64,000 nt of DNA from Melitaea cinxia. Lineage: Eukaryota > Arthropoda > Insecta > Lepidoptera > Nymphalidae. Location of the stretch: assembly GCF_905220565.1 (NCBI RefSeq), contig NC_059406.1, positions 12,596,001-12,660,000 of the forward strand, in the 5' to 3' direction. Shown here piece after piece: positions 1 to 12,299 of the stretch; the first letter of the stretch is position 1; each line of letters starts with the position of its first letter. The position numbers and the translations under genes were made by a program. The notes below the pieces were generated by a model that made no database searches, was not told the DNA's origin, and saw only the letters and a program-made list of their open reading frames with translations.

Positions 1-600
1 AATCCTCATGGACACCCTCCGGCACGGGGGCACCGGAGTGGTGTGTCAGACTCGTACTGACTAAAAACCACCACGTGTGACCTGACCTGAGACCTGAGTG
101 GAGCGAGATGAGGTTGCGTTAGCATGCATGACCTCGTCCCGGCGGTTGGCCCAAATGAAAACATCCGGGCCCCGGCACCTAGAGGGGCGGCACCCACTAG
201 ACCACCCCTCCCGACGTGTGGAGTCTCAAGCCAGCCGAAGGTCCTCCGACCCTCAGCGGGCCACTCCACTTAAGGGACGCTTAACCGGACCAGTCTACCA
301 TCTGCAGAACGGGGACACAGGGTCCAGAAGTGTCCCACCTCCAAGCCAGGCAGGTCTGACCTCCAACGCCCGGGTGCAACAGCATAGCCACGCAGGAAGG
401 GAAAAATAGCTTGTCTGTTGTCATATTAAAAAAAGTGTGTGTCAGCTCCGACGCACGGCCGGAGTTTTTTACTCCTTCAGATCGATTGTCTAAATAGGCA
501 CAAAAAAGGCTTACGTCTACGTCTTAGGTCGTCGGCGTTACAAGAAACGTAACGAACGCTATGCCCTATATAAAAATCAAATCGATTAAAGAGTAAACTC
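1..600. repeat. GC-rich interspersed repeat (unclassified), possibly LINE-derived
   Basis: 1-410 is about 60% GC in a genome that is otherwise AT-rich, and it is open in several frames without resembling a gene. On the minus strand GTCAGTACGAGTCTGACACA resembles a phrase I associate with abundant Lepidopteran repeats. The following 420-600 (AGCTCCGACGCACGGCCGGA) may belong to the same unit. It starts outside the window. Confidence 0.45.
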
Positions 601-1478
601 TAATAAATTCCAAAAAAATCTTTAGAAATCAAAAGAGTAACAAAATTACAACTTATTAAAATATTTTTACTATGGATATTGTGATTAATCGAAAATGATT
701 TGTAAATACAAAAAATGTATTGTAATTTAAATTTCAAAACTTGTAATTTAAAAAAAAGTTTCATGCATAACTTTTGCATTACTTTTTAAATTAAGTAAAC
801 CTGATTTATCCACGTAAATCGTTAAATTCTAATGCGGTACACTATTTTTTATTATGACGTAGAATAATTTTACAAAAAAGTATTGTATGTAACCTTGAAT
901 TTTACGTGTACACCTTATGAAGTAATTATCTTTCTCGTTATATTTTATGACAATATTAAAAATCTGGTTGTGAATTTATTCTTCAAAATAATGTGAGAGA
1001 TGCGATGAATGAGCAGGTAGTACTTTTCCTTTAGCAGCGATAGGCATACGTGGGTGGATTATATTGATTTTAACAAACCTATAGCGACTGGAATATTTTT
1101 AGATTTTGTAGAAATATAATTTGACTAAAGTGAAATGGAATGGTACAGGCCAGATAAACTATGAGGAACGGGCGAGATTTTGGACAGAAGACATAAAGGC
1201 TGGTCTTGCACTTTTAAAATAAAAGCAGAAAGTCAATTTTTACGACTAAACTCTATGGAAACATAATATAGCTAATTACTACTACACTATTAGGGTCTAC
1301 ACTTTTTACTGTACTCATTTGTGAGGAAAAAATTGTTTATTGATCTAAAAAGCCCAACAGGTATTAACGCTTAGAAATTATTATTTTTAGGTATACTTTT
1401 TATAGAACAAATTGGTAAACGGAGTTGTGAGGGGTATGGGAAGAAGGTATCTTTCCTGACTTTTTTTATACTACAAAG
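601..1478. other. AT-rich, nothing recognised
   Basis: No reading frame, repeat or RNA feature that I can support. Confidence 0.6.
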
Positions 1479-2800
1479 GCGTCAAACAAGCGTACGCTCC
1501 GCCTGATGGTAGGCGGATAACGTCTAGGGGGCATTCCACGCGAAGCGGACAACTAAAAAATGTCGATGTTTCCGATTTTAGTAATTTTCGTATATGTTAT
1601 ACCTATATATGCCCTCAATACATATGTGTAATATTATTATAGTATATTGTTTAATTATCGAGTTATTAGTCATTAAAGTGTCGAGTAACCAGCAGGAACG
1701 CCCTACTGTAAGTGCCAATATTAGCTATTTCAAAGTTATTTTAAAATAAACAAGATAGAAAAGTGTTTACGTGATGAAATGACCTTTGTGATGATGTTTT
1801 TTGAAATTTGAAATTTTATATATTTTTTAGGAAAAAATGCATTTAAATTTTTCAATTATTTTTTTTTTAAACTTGGACCCCTTTAATTTTTTTAATTTTT
1901 TTTCTCCAAATAGCTAATAGTGTATAGAAGATACTTGCAAAGTTCTAGAGTGGGCCGAAAAGTCGTTTAGGAGCTAGACTAGTTATAATGCCTGAGCGCT
2001 GTAGCCGCTGGTCGCCGTCCGGGCTACCTCTGACGCCCGCTAGCAACAGTTTTTGTTAATTTGTATTTTTTTTTTCATTTCATCATTACATTTGAATATT
2101 TTTACATTATTTTTCTTAAAAAAATAAAAACGATTTTGACAATGTCACAAAAATAAATTTATTAACAAATTTTTGCAATTTTATAAGTGTCACTGTTACT
2201 AGTGCGCTTCATCTTAATACCCTCAACAGTCGGTATAAAAGCATGATATTTTCTTGTACCCGGTATTGTCAGTGCAGCTGCAAATCATTTTTTTAGAAAA
2301 CATCTATTTGCTTCAATGTCTTCTTTTGGATCACGTAAACACTTTTCTATCTTGTTAATTTTAAAATAACTTTGAAATAGCTAATATTGGCACTTACAGT
2401 AGGGCGTTCCTGCTGGTTACTCGACATTTTAATGACTAATAACTCGATAATTAAACAATATACTATAATAATATTACACATATGTATTGAGGGCATATAT
2501 AGGTATAACATATACGAAAATTACTAAAATCGGAAACATCGACATTTTTTAGTTGTCCGCTTCGCGTGGAATGCCCCGTAGCCAATGAACGCTTGTAATA
2601 CCAGTAAGCACATTGCTGACCCTAATCCCGATCCTCCCCAAGAGTTCTGGTTATCTTACTTACCACTGGATCACGTCGCTACTGGAGAGCAGTATTATTT
2701 ACCTGTGATATTCTGCACTTGGTTGAGTACTTCTCCAGTCAGCTATTCTGCAGCTCAGTTCAGCTGGAAAATCCTGCTGTGCTCTGCTTTAATCAAAACT
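1479..2800 (-). mobile_element. Older repeat-'A' copy, interrupted by the element at 1528-2577
   Basis: Left part 1479-1527 (AAACAAGCGTACGCTCCGCC) and right part 2578-2800 (GTAGCCAATGAACGCTTG, TCCTGCTGTGCTCTG) are collinear with the uninterrupted copy at 20880-21145. The short frame starting at 2585 lies within it and is not a gene. Confidence 0.65.
1528..2577. mobile_element. Long-terminal-inverted-repeat (foldback-type) element, 1,050 bp
   Basis: Two 248-bp arms, 1528-1775 and 2330-2577, are reverse complements with only two mismatches that I can find. Ends are GGGGCATTCCACGCGAAGCG. The 554-bp centre has no transposase frame, so it is non-autonomous. Flanks suggest a short duplication around GTAG (GTCTAG left, GTAGCC right) but it is not exact. 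Near-identity of the arms suggests a young insertion or arm correction. Confidence 0.85.
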
Positions 2801-4914
2801 TTGGCTTAAATTTTATAAAAAGGCTGTAATAAAAAATCTCTGTGGCTAATTCCTAAAGCGTTATATACGCTTAAGCAGTAATAAGATTACTGTGTATTGT
2901 CTAAAGGACTTATACATCACGTAATAATTATAATCTCATTACTCGAACACAATCTATTTCATGTGCACTGGAGTATGGTTCTTGTGTCGTAATTATGTTC
3001 TTATACAAAAATCGTTAAACGAAAATGTGTCATGTTGAATTAATTTCCATTATCACTTCAAGGCTACATTATCAATGCTGGTATTTATGTTATAAAAACT
3101 TTTTATTTTTAAATTCATGGGTTTAAAGGTAAGATAAAATAGGTTTTAAAAATACATTAGTCTCACAAGTCTAGTCTGAATAAATGATAAATTCAAGATG
3201 ATTATATTTATGTTATAATTATGTTGTAAGATTTAGTTACTAAGAAATGAGTGATTAATTAAAATAAGAAAAATATCATAAGATACCATGTGGTAGGTCT
3301 CTGGAAGCACAATACTTTCACTAAAATCACCCCTACCGGAACAAAGGATATTCCTATAGTACTCGTAATGTTTGTCGTGAGCGAATATCGAATCCGGAAC
3401 ATATTATTCAATACAATAATTATTATTTATTACATGCAAACCACGGGATCCATTTCAAGTGATTTGATAATTTACTGGGTCAGCGTACAAAGTTTTTATG
3501 TTTTACTCGTAATTAAAATGTGATAAAAAATATTTAATGATATTTTTTCCATGGTTGTATATTGAAACAAAGAGGTGGTCTTAGAATCTAAAGTCTTTTT
3601 AGAAGTGTTACATTAAAACGAATGCAGTTATAAAGCAATGTATTTACATGCATTATGTTAAAAAAGGCGACGGCAATTAAGTGTCCCGTGGGTGTTGTGT
3701 TATAAAATACATTGAAATTAGATAATTCTTTTATTTTCAATTTTAATTTATGTGAACAAAATTAAATTTTAAAATCAAAGTTTTAAATATGTTTGAAATT
3801 AAACTACGAAATAAAAATACGGTTCGTATTCAAAACGAACCACTTTTTTAATATAGGATAGAAATAATTTTTACTTATAGGGTATGTCAACATGAGCGTC
3901 ACTCACACCTACATACTTATCCTGTATCAACACGACACAGTCGGATGTCATTACATTAATGGTGATGAAGGGAGGGTCGTAAGTTACTTTAGTATTTATT
4001 TTCTAATAAAATCGATACGAAAGTGCGATGTATGAAGGTATTGTTGTTACTTATTTAAAACGTTACTAAACGTCAGCATCACAGAGCGTACACTCCCGAT
4101 ACTTTTTCGTACCACGGGATTTATATCGTTTTTAAGGAGTAAACTTCAATGAAAATATACAAATATATATGTGAAGGTCATGTTTAAAAAAAATATGTCA
4201 CATTAATATTCCAAGTAACATTTACTCTACTATTTCGAATAAAAACTAGCCAATGCACGTCATACAACTTCTATCATGGCGCAGGTTTGGACGATATATA
4301 AAAACACCTAATGGATTACTCTGCAACGTCTTTTGTTTTGAATTTACACTCGTATTGAAACGAAGTGATTGTACATGTTATCAGTATTTAATCTCGTTTC
4401 TTGTTTTTGATAACAGACCCCCATAATGAGCCTTCTTTATGTATTTATGACTTTTTTAACATTTTAAGTGAGTTGATTCAACAAAATGATACAATGGATA
4501 CTATGCCTGATTATAATTTATGTTGTGATTTAAAATGCTTTGTTTATGTTTGTAATTAAGCTTGGTTTGGCGGTAAAGGATCTTTAGTGTATGTCTAAAG
4601 TTCTGAAATACCAGCTGGAAAATTGTAATAGAGTAATTATTTGATTATAATTAGAAAAAGCATTATGTCATATGTCAAGAACAATTATATTTGTTATAGA
4701 TATTTAATTTTAGTAAAATTATGAAACTCCATATTAGCTTTTATGTCTCGCAGTTAAATATATATTGAATACTTTCTTTGAACGTAATACATATGAGTTA
4801 CTTAAAAAGACCTTTGAAAAGACATATTTGTAGTCGATATGAAATTTTGTCGACTTGAATATTGTAATATATTTTAACCCTAAGCTAATTCCAGTTCAAA
4901 TATTCAATTCATGA
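2801..4914. other. AT-rich upstream DNA, nothing recognised
   Basis: Only short chance reading frames. Could contain Syt4 5' sequence but nothing identifies it. Confidence 0.6.
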
Positions 4915-4941
4915 ATTCAATTTCATTTATGTTTCAGAAAT

Positions 4942-5376
4942 GTGTTTTACAACAACGCTACTTTGGTCCCATGTCTCTTTGATAAATGGAGGTCCCTCCG
5001 TAAGAGCCTGGCTTTAGTTCAATCTTGTAGGCGGTACATTTCGTTGTTCTCAAGGAGTTCGCGTCACAACTTTTACGAGTTTACCGATTTTCTTTTAGGT
5101 ATAGCCAAGTTTAATTTCACAAACAATTTTTTCCTCTCGACGTTACTGGCCTTATTTCCGAAGACTTTTATGAACGTTACATTTTATAAACCTACATTTT
5201 GCAAAGAAGGTTTTAAAATGAGACTAGATCTAAATTCAATTCAAACGTGCTTTTTAAAATTGGAAAAAGGAAGAAAAAATTTAATGTGCCGTAAAAAGAT
5301 TTTGTGTGAGCTTCATTTTCATGAATTTTTCAATAAAAGTTGGTCATACTGTAACAAACAAATATTTATTTTATAA
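4942..5376 (+). other. Unrecognised 144-codon open frame
   Basis: The longest early open frame outside the known genes (open from 4915, GTG at 4942; no ATG near the start). The predicted protein is rich in Phe, Asn, Lys and Cys, as expected from AT-rich DNA read by chance. No domain, signal peptide or repeat was recognised. It follows a TTTCAG acceptor-like site (4932-4937). Probably not a gene. Confidence 0.12.
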
Positions 5377-6869
5377 TTTATTACATGTCGCGTGTCCGAT
5401 GAGATTATGTATAGGTTATTTAGAGTTTTGAACGTAAGCTACGTTATAAAGTTTAAATATAACGTACAATGGCAGGTTTGTTACAATTGTATTAAAAAGG
5501 AGACAAATCAATAAGGTCGGCTAGAACTTCTTTTAGTTTAATGGACCAGTGAGGTTGACAAGGTAACATTTCAGATAATGATCCCCTATCTTTGACCGTG
5601 ATAGTGACGTGTAAGGTAACATAAGACTTTGATATTGTTTTGCTGGCCTCTATACAATTCTATTACTTCCGAGATTTACTTCAGATTTGAAGAATGTAGG
5701 TTACATTTTCTTTTATGATTGAAGTCACGTGTCGTTTTGCTGTATGTTTATATAGTTATAAGTCAGTTCATTTCTAAAGACGTAAAATCTGTTACGTTGT
5801 AATGTAGAGTAAATGTAAGCATTTTCAAGATTAACGTTGTAGGATTACGTTAACCTTTTCTTTTATTCTTAAGCGAGTAAAACAAAACAAGTACATTATT
5901 TAGAGCAAGCGCATGTCTTACGCTTATTTTAAATTACGACTGACCTAAAATTTTAGTTTTCTTTGCAATTTAGAACACATCCCTCTCGTAAGTGTTTGTA
6001 AAACCTATTTTTATAGTAATTGGACTACCCTTTATTTTTAAAATATAACATCTAATTACAGCAACGCTACTTCATTTTTTTACTTTTTTTACTTTTTTTA
6101 CTCAAATGTCTTTCAAGTATTATGTAAGCCTCGAGGGGCGGACATTGTTTTGCTCATTTTTGATGACATGGGGCCCGGGAGGGACTAAATGGTGGTTACT
6201 TCAGCAATATTTATTTATTATTTCTGAATAGAATAAAATATATATGTATATGTTTACGTAAGTATAGGGGGGAGGGGGCAGGGTTTTGTTGACTTTCGCT
6301 GACAAGGGAAAGGAGGGGGTTAAAAATTACTAAAATTAGGTGAAATTTAGAACTAAATAAAGTAATATATAATGATAGTATTTAAGAAGAGAATTCCTCT
6401 TTCTTAAAATTAGGAGAACAAAGACTGCTGACTATTTCAAAATACAAACTTAATTTCTGTTTTTCCTTTTTTTAAAACGATGTTTAAAGCATTTTTTAAA
6501 ACAGGTCTGCTTAAACACTTGAAATATACTAATGAAGGTACCAAGATTTTTGGATATATTTTTAAGAATGAGGAGAACTAAGTTATGGAATATATTGCGC
6601 ATATTTCAATCGATTCTTCAAGTAACAGTAGGTCAAGACTCTCGAACCGAGACCGAATCGTTGAATTTTAAAGACTAATAATAGCGCTCCGTTTTGAAAA
6701 CTTCTCATATTTTTTTATAACATATAAATATGATTGTTTTGTTGTTTTTTTTTTTAGATTTAAATACTTCAATTTAAAATTATAATTTTAAAGTTTCTAA
6801 AAAATTTAGTATAATTTTATTACGTTTAATGTGAAAACCAACAATAACTAACTAATAATTATATTTAGA
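5377..6869. other. AT-rich DNA; short tandem TTTTTTTAC
   Basis: Contains three tandem T(6-7)AC units near 6076-6101 and a G-rich run at 6267-6279. No gene. Confidence 0.6.
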
Positions 6870-8088
6870 CTAGCTGTGCCCGCGGCTTCGCCCGCGTTGA
6901 AATCGGTGTGTCACAAAGTTTTCCCGGCAAACTTTCATCAAAATCGGCTTAGCCGTTCCGTAAACCTTCCTCTTGAAGCTATTATCATCTCTCCATTGGT
7001 GAAACCGCATGAAAATCCGTTCAGTAGATTTTAAGGGAATCGATCACATACACTTTTGGGGACTTTGTTTTTTAATACGCTAACTGTTGCCCGCGACTAC
7101 GTCCGCGTGGCTATGAAGATATGCATTCAAGATGTTTAACACAAATTATTATTTTTATTTCAGTTACATGAAATGCTTATCACACTGAGTAACTTTTTAA
7201 AAGGCACAATTTAGTATAATTTAATAGTTATTTTTATAAAACCTCTCTATACATCACATTTTTAGTTTTATTTTCAGGCTGCAGTATAAATAACCTATCA
7301 GGCGAACTTATAGCTGCTGTATATGTTTCATACAAACTATCAACCCCAATTAAACCCTCTTAGCGGTGGAATATCGCAAAATCCGTTCTTAGCGGACGTC
7401 TACTAACTATAATCTACCTCCCTGCTAAATTTCATCTTTGTCCATTCTGGATGGATGGAGGACCATCCAACGGTTTTTGAGTTTTCGTGATGAGTGAGTC
7501 ATTGACCTTTCTCTTTTATATATATATTTCGACGCATTATTTGGACATCTTCTTACCATCTATAGAGGATACACACATTTTAAATTTGAAGTCTCTTACT
7601 TCAAAAACATAGGACTTTCATACAAATTTCCAATCCCCGTTTTACCCCTTACCCCTTAGGGGTCGAGTTTCGTAAAATTTGTTCTTAGCGGATGTTTACG
7701 CTCTATATGGAACCTACCTATCAAATATAAAAATTTGTAGCTGTTATAGTTTCGGGGATTTCGTGATGAATGAGTCAATGTACCATCCCCCGTTTTAACC
7801 CCAAAAGGGAGTTGATTTCTAAAGATAGATTATTTGGACACCTTCTCATTATCTATAAGGCATACATTTTAAATTTCAAGTATCTTACTTCAGAATCATG
7901 GGACTTTCATACAAACTTCCAACCCCCGTTTTATCCCCTTAGGGGTTGAATTTCGTAAAATCCGTTCTTAGCGGATGTTTACACTCTATAAGGAGCCTTC
8001 CTGCCAAATTTCAAGTTTGTAGGTGTTATAGTTTCGGAGATTTCGTGATGAATGACCTTTCGCGTTTATATATATTATAGATTATAGA
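6870..8088 (-). mobile_element. Helitron-like element with internally repeated module
   Basis: On the minus strand it begins A|TCTATAATCTATAATATATA and ends GCGGGCACAGCTAG|T, preceded by a GC-rich stem region CGCGGGCGAAGCCGCGGG. Inside, a module of roughly 240-300 bases occurs three times (about 7290-7510, 7545-7785, 7840-8085), recognisable by GTTCTTAGCGGA and TTTCGTGATGA. No coding frame. Confidence 0.55.
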
Positions 8089-9379
8089 TTTGGAAATGTT
8101 TCAAGTGTTGCGGTAAGACTTATGGTCAACTAATACTAATTATATACTGTGAAATAAAATAAAATGGTAACATACAGACAATAGGAATGAATATTATGTA
8201 GTAGTTTATTTATATTTTGAGTAAATTCTCATCGAAATAGCACAGAGTGTGGCGAACAAAGTTTTTAATGGGATAACTTGGACCGGACTGCTTCATGTGC
8301 TATTTTTTTTCAGCAAGTTTGCCTACTGTTATATAAAGAAGCATTTTATTAAAGCTTAAAGGATGACGATTTCGTTTACTGAAATACGTTTCTATGTAAG
8401 TCCAAAATGTACTCGTTTGCTATACTAGTCCATAGTGCTCACAGAGCTCAGAATGTATTTATTTAAATGAAATTAAATTACTTTTTCACTTTTCAAGCTG
8501 TACTTCATTTTTATTCCTTAAAACTTTTGCTCTATATTCGAATATCAAAACGTCAAAACTGTGAAATAGAAATTAATAAAGCAATGGGTACATTGCAATT
8601 CACCAGAAAACATGTTGAAACAAAGGAATACCCACCTGATTAATGTCCTCCACAACACTGTCGACAAAAGCGTCTCATTTAAAACCAGTATTACCACTAT
8701 TAACTTATAAATTAATTAATTTATAAGTTAATAGTTGTTTTTTAATATTTATTTAATTAAGGAGTTTGATCACGAAGTGTTCATGTCACCCCTATAGGAG
8801 CTTCTATACAATTAATCTCTAAAATAATCTATTTATTGCAAATATCGACGTCTTAATCCTATTAATACTAATTTATATAGCATCCTTGCCTTTCCAGACG
8901 TTGGAAAGGCCAGAATACTATTCCATATTCCTGTGTCGAAAGAATTTACATTTATTCTGATAAAAGTTAATAGTTATAATATTAGTTTTTATTTAACTAA
9001 ATAGGATTACACATATTCTTGTGATTGATTATCTTGTATAAAAATATTATAAATTATTAAATAAACGATGAAATATTCGTATCGCTTCGGTAGGTCAGTG
9101 TTTAGTAACAATTACTTTTTATTCATTACAATCTATTAGAGTAATTAAAATTACCATCGTGTGCATTTAAATTTAGTTCAAGGCAACACATGGAGACACC
9201 AAGAGTCACACGACCCATGCCACTGGATCGCAAATTCTGTAATGTAGTCTCTACGTGCTATGTAAAAAATGTTACATTTGTAATCTCATTATGAGAGAAA
9301 ACATCGTTTTTATTTTATAATCCAACTTCCAGTGACAATGTAATGTATAATTTTTTCAAGAATGTATTTTTTGTTTCAG
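8089..9379. other. AT-rich DNA upstream of the first visible Syt4 exon
   Basis: Presumably Syt4 intron. It holds the 40-bp palindrome at 8696-8735; nothing else was recognised. Confidence 0.6.
8696..8735. repeat. Perfect 40-bp palindrome
   Basis: Every base from 8696 to 8735 pairs with its mirror; half-site ACTATTAACTTATAAATTAA. There is no spacer, and the sequence is 90% AT. Confidence 0.95.
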
Positions 9380-9505
9380 CTGGTGAATGGCACAGCGCGG
9401 CATTTTGGGTGTTGGTGGTAGGAGCTTCAGCTCTTGTGGCGGCCGCGCTGGCAGCCTTTGCGTGCTGGGCTACTCGTCGGCGGTCCGCTCTTGCCCACAA
9501 ACTCG
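9380..9505 (+). CDS. Syt4: Syt4 exon: lumenal stub and transmembrane segment
   Basis: Acceptor TTTCAG at 9374-9379, donor G|GTAAAA at 9505/9506. The exon starts with the last two bases of a split codon and ends in phase 1. It encodes GEWHS, a hydrophobic stretch of about 23 residues rich in Ala/Val/Leu, then the basic stop-transfer TRRR. GC content is far above the flanking intron. The preceding exon, ending in phase 1, is not recognised. Confidence 0.85.
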
Positions 9506-12235
9506 GTAAAACATTAAGACTATTAAGGGACAACCAATATATTTAAATACTTATTAAACTTTCATACTAACTATGGAAATAACCGCGACTCTCAATATAG
9601 AAAGTTCCAAAACGGCAATTGCGGTACGTCTTGTAAAAGTGTTTTAGCTAAAACTATAAAATTAATAAAATTTATTTTAATTAGGAAGAGACATTTTTCA
9701 GAAGTAAAATAGGCTAAAAGTTATAATGAGGTATACTTACGAAAATATTATAAATCTTAGAAACAGACTATGTTTATACACAAATTATGTTTGTTATCCC
9801 AGGTCATAATTATTATGAATTCGTATAAACATATCACTAGCTCACTTTTTAGGTATTTACTATATATGTGATAAAAATTATGGATCCAAGAATAATGTCA
9901 ATATATCAAATACATGTATTTTTTAGTATTTTGTAAAAAATTGGTGATGTCATATAGTGTATTATCCGTTGTTTTTATGCAAGAACTACTGGATAAATGA
10001 CGATGAATTTCATTTGCTATGTGTTAACCCCAGAATCTGGATCCCACAGCGTCTGAAGATGCACAGCTCATACGTACTGACCTCATCACCATCGTTCGAT
10101 CTTAGGTGGAAAACGAGGTCCAGACAAGGCGCTAGTGTTCCAGCCTCCTCGCCGAGCTACCGCTGTACGATCCCCGGGATCTGCCACCCACTACCTGCGC
10201 AAGTCTCCCTCACCTACCGCCGCCGCCCCACCGCCCGCTACCTCGCCGCCCCAGCCACAACCACCAGCTAATCCGGTAAATAAAACGGTAAGATCATCTT
10301 ACAATCGCCTAATATATCATAATGAAGTAACTGTACTTAACCGTAGTGATACTTATAAACATGTAGACAAAACGATGGGTGAAAACAAAGACAGTGGAAT
10401 GACAAAAACCTATTTGTCGGAATTATGTATTTAGGAATATCCATTACGACGTAAAAATGATTAAATGGTGAAAAAAATAACGAATAAATTAGATTTGTAA
10501 TGCTCTTATATAGTAGTTTATCTACACTAATGTTGTAACATTCTACTTATGTTTCCAATACTTGACTTATAATTACTACTGTTATAGCGCAGACAACAAA
10601 ACACTCAATTTAAGCAATTTCACATGATGGTATAATATCCACATCGATATCGTAAAATCTCATTATAACATCGCGCGTATGCGCGCAGCTGCGCTCTCAT
10701 TGGTTGGATTTTAATGGCGGCAAAATCACTGTGACAATACACGTACGCGTGAATTTAATTTAATAAATTAAAAGTTAAAAATGGATAGCGACGATGATAT
10801 TTGTACGCCTCCGGATATTCTAGAATTGGCAACAAAATTAACTCACAATCTTTTGCCAGAAAAATCTAGAAAATTATATGAAAATTAACATTAACTTTCA
10901 GAATTGTACCATCCAAAATTTGAACAATTATTATAAATAAACTATTGTCAGCTTTTACTCTTGTTGTTTGATTAATTGCATTAGTGAAGATAAAGTAGTG
11001 TATGCAACTGCATATAACACGGGTATTAAAACACTCGTTACTATTATGAAACGAGCGCAGCGAGTTTCATAAACTCACACTCGTGTTTTAATACCCTTCA
11101 TTATATGACAGTTGCATAAAAAATATTATGATCTAATGATTCTTTATTTTCGTCCAGCCCTCTGGTGGCAACAGTCCCCACACGCCCACAGCACCAGAAC
11201 CAGCGCCGCTGAGCAAGGAGCTCGCTGATGCTAACGCTACTGAGAAACCTAAACCAATTGAACCAGAATCAAATGATGGAAAACTTGGAGAACTCCACTT
11301 TAAACTACGGTGAGTACTGTACCAGTACATGACATCGTCTAGATATTACTGCTGCAAAAGTATTTTCTCTTATCAGAAATAGAGATAAAATTTAGAGTTA
11401 TAATAGTAAATAGTAATAACAATAAATAGTAATCACAATAAATATCTTTCTCCATAAAGTAATATATATCTATAAAGTAATATCTTTGTCTAATCCTAAG
11501 GTAACCAACCTAATGGCCATTAATAGGTAACAGCTGACTGATATTGATATTTTGTTTTCGATAACGATATATATAAATACAAGTAAATATTTTACACTTA
11601 GGCTCGAGGCAAGAATATTCTATTCCTTAACCCTCGGATCAGAAAAGGCTAATCATTAATTTGAACTGTGAATTGATTTCAACCTGCAGGATGTCGTCTT
11701 AGAGTAACTCATACAGTCAAATGTTACATAGGCTTGTCAGCGTTGTTAGGTTGTTTTCAACACAAATTAAGCAGTCTTAGTAATAAATTAAACACGCTAT
11801 CTTGGTAAATATCTGTGTCCTTTTTATACTGGGTCTATTCGATAAACCACTACTTTTACGGTACATTAAATAATAGTTGCCCTCTACATCGTACCGAACA
11901 AAATATACGGCAAAGAGTTTGTGAAGTGGAACAAAGTCTTCTTGAATATTTTATGTGCCTCATTTATTACCTGTTTCCAGTGAATTTGGGAGTCTTTTGT
12001 TATACATAGCACGCCTCCACTGTGCTTTACTCTCAAAAAATGAAAAATACGGGAAGCGCTTACTCTTAAACATCTATATTTTTATAACAATGCGCTAATA
12101 TGTTATAAAATTCATAAATGCACTTTTATACCTACAGAGTACACCTCAAACTATAAATTAAATATCGTTTGTAGTCGTTTTGAATACTATTTTTAATCGA
12201 ATTCAAAAAGAAGAAGTAGGTTAATCAATTCGACC

Positions 12236-12299
<64 letters not shown>

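Larger units (their letters stand above)
10276..11157 (+). other. Syt4 intron with a decayed mobile element
   Basis: 882-base intron. Its second half carries the recombinase-like remnant and hairpin annotated at 10700-11118. The first half (10276-10700) is AT-rich with nothing recognised. Confidence 0.7.

Noticed and set aside
98..409. Overlapping open frames on both strands in the GC-rich start of the window
   Set aside because: High GC lowers stop-codon frequency. There is no domain, and the stretch looks like an interspersed repeat.
3116..3128. Candidate Syt4 first exon: ATGGGTTTAAAG followed by GTAAGA
   Set aside because: It would end in phase 0, but the exon at 9380 needs a preceding exon ending in phase 1.
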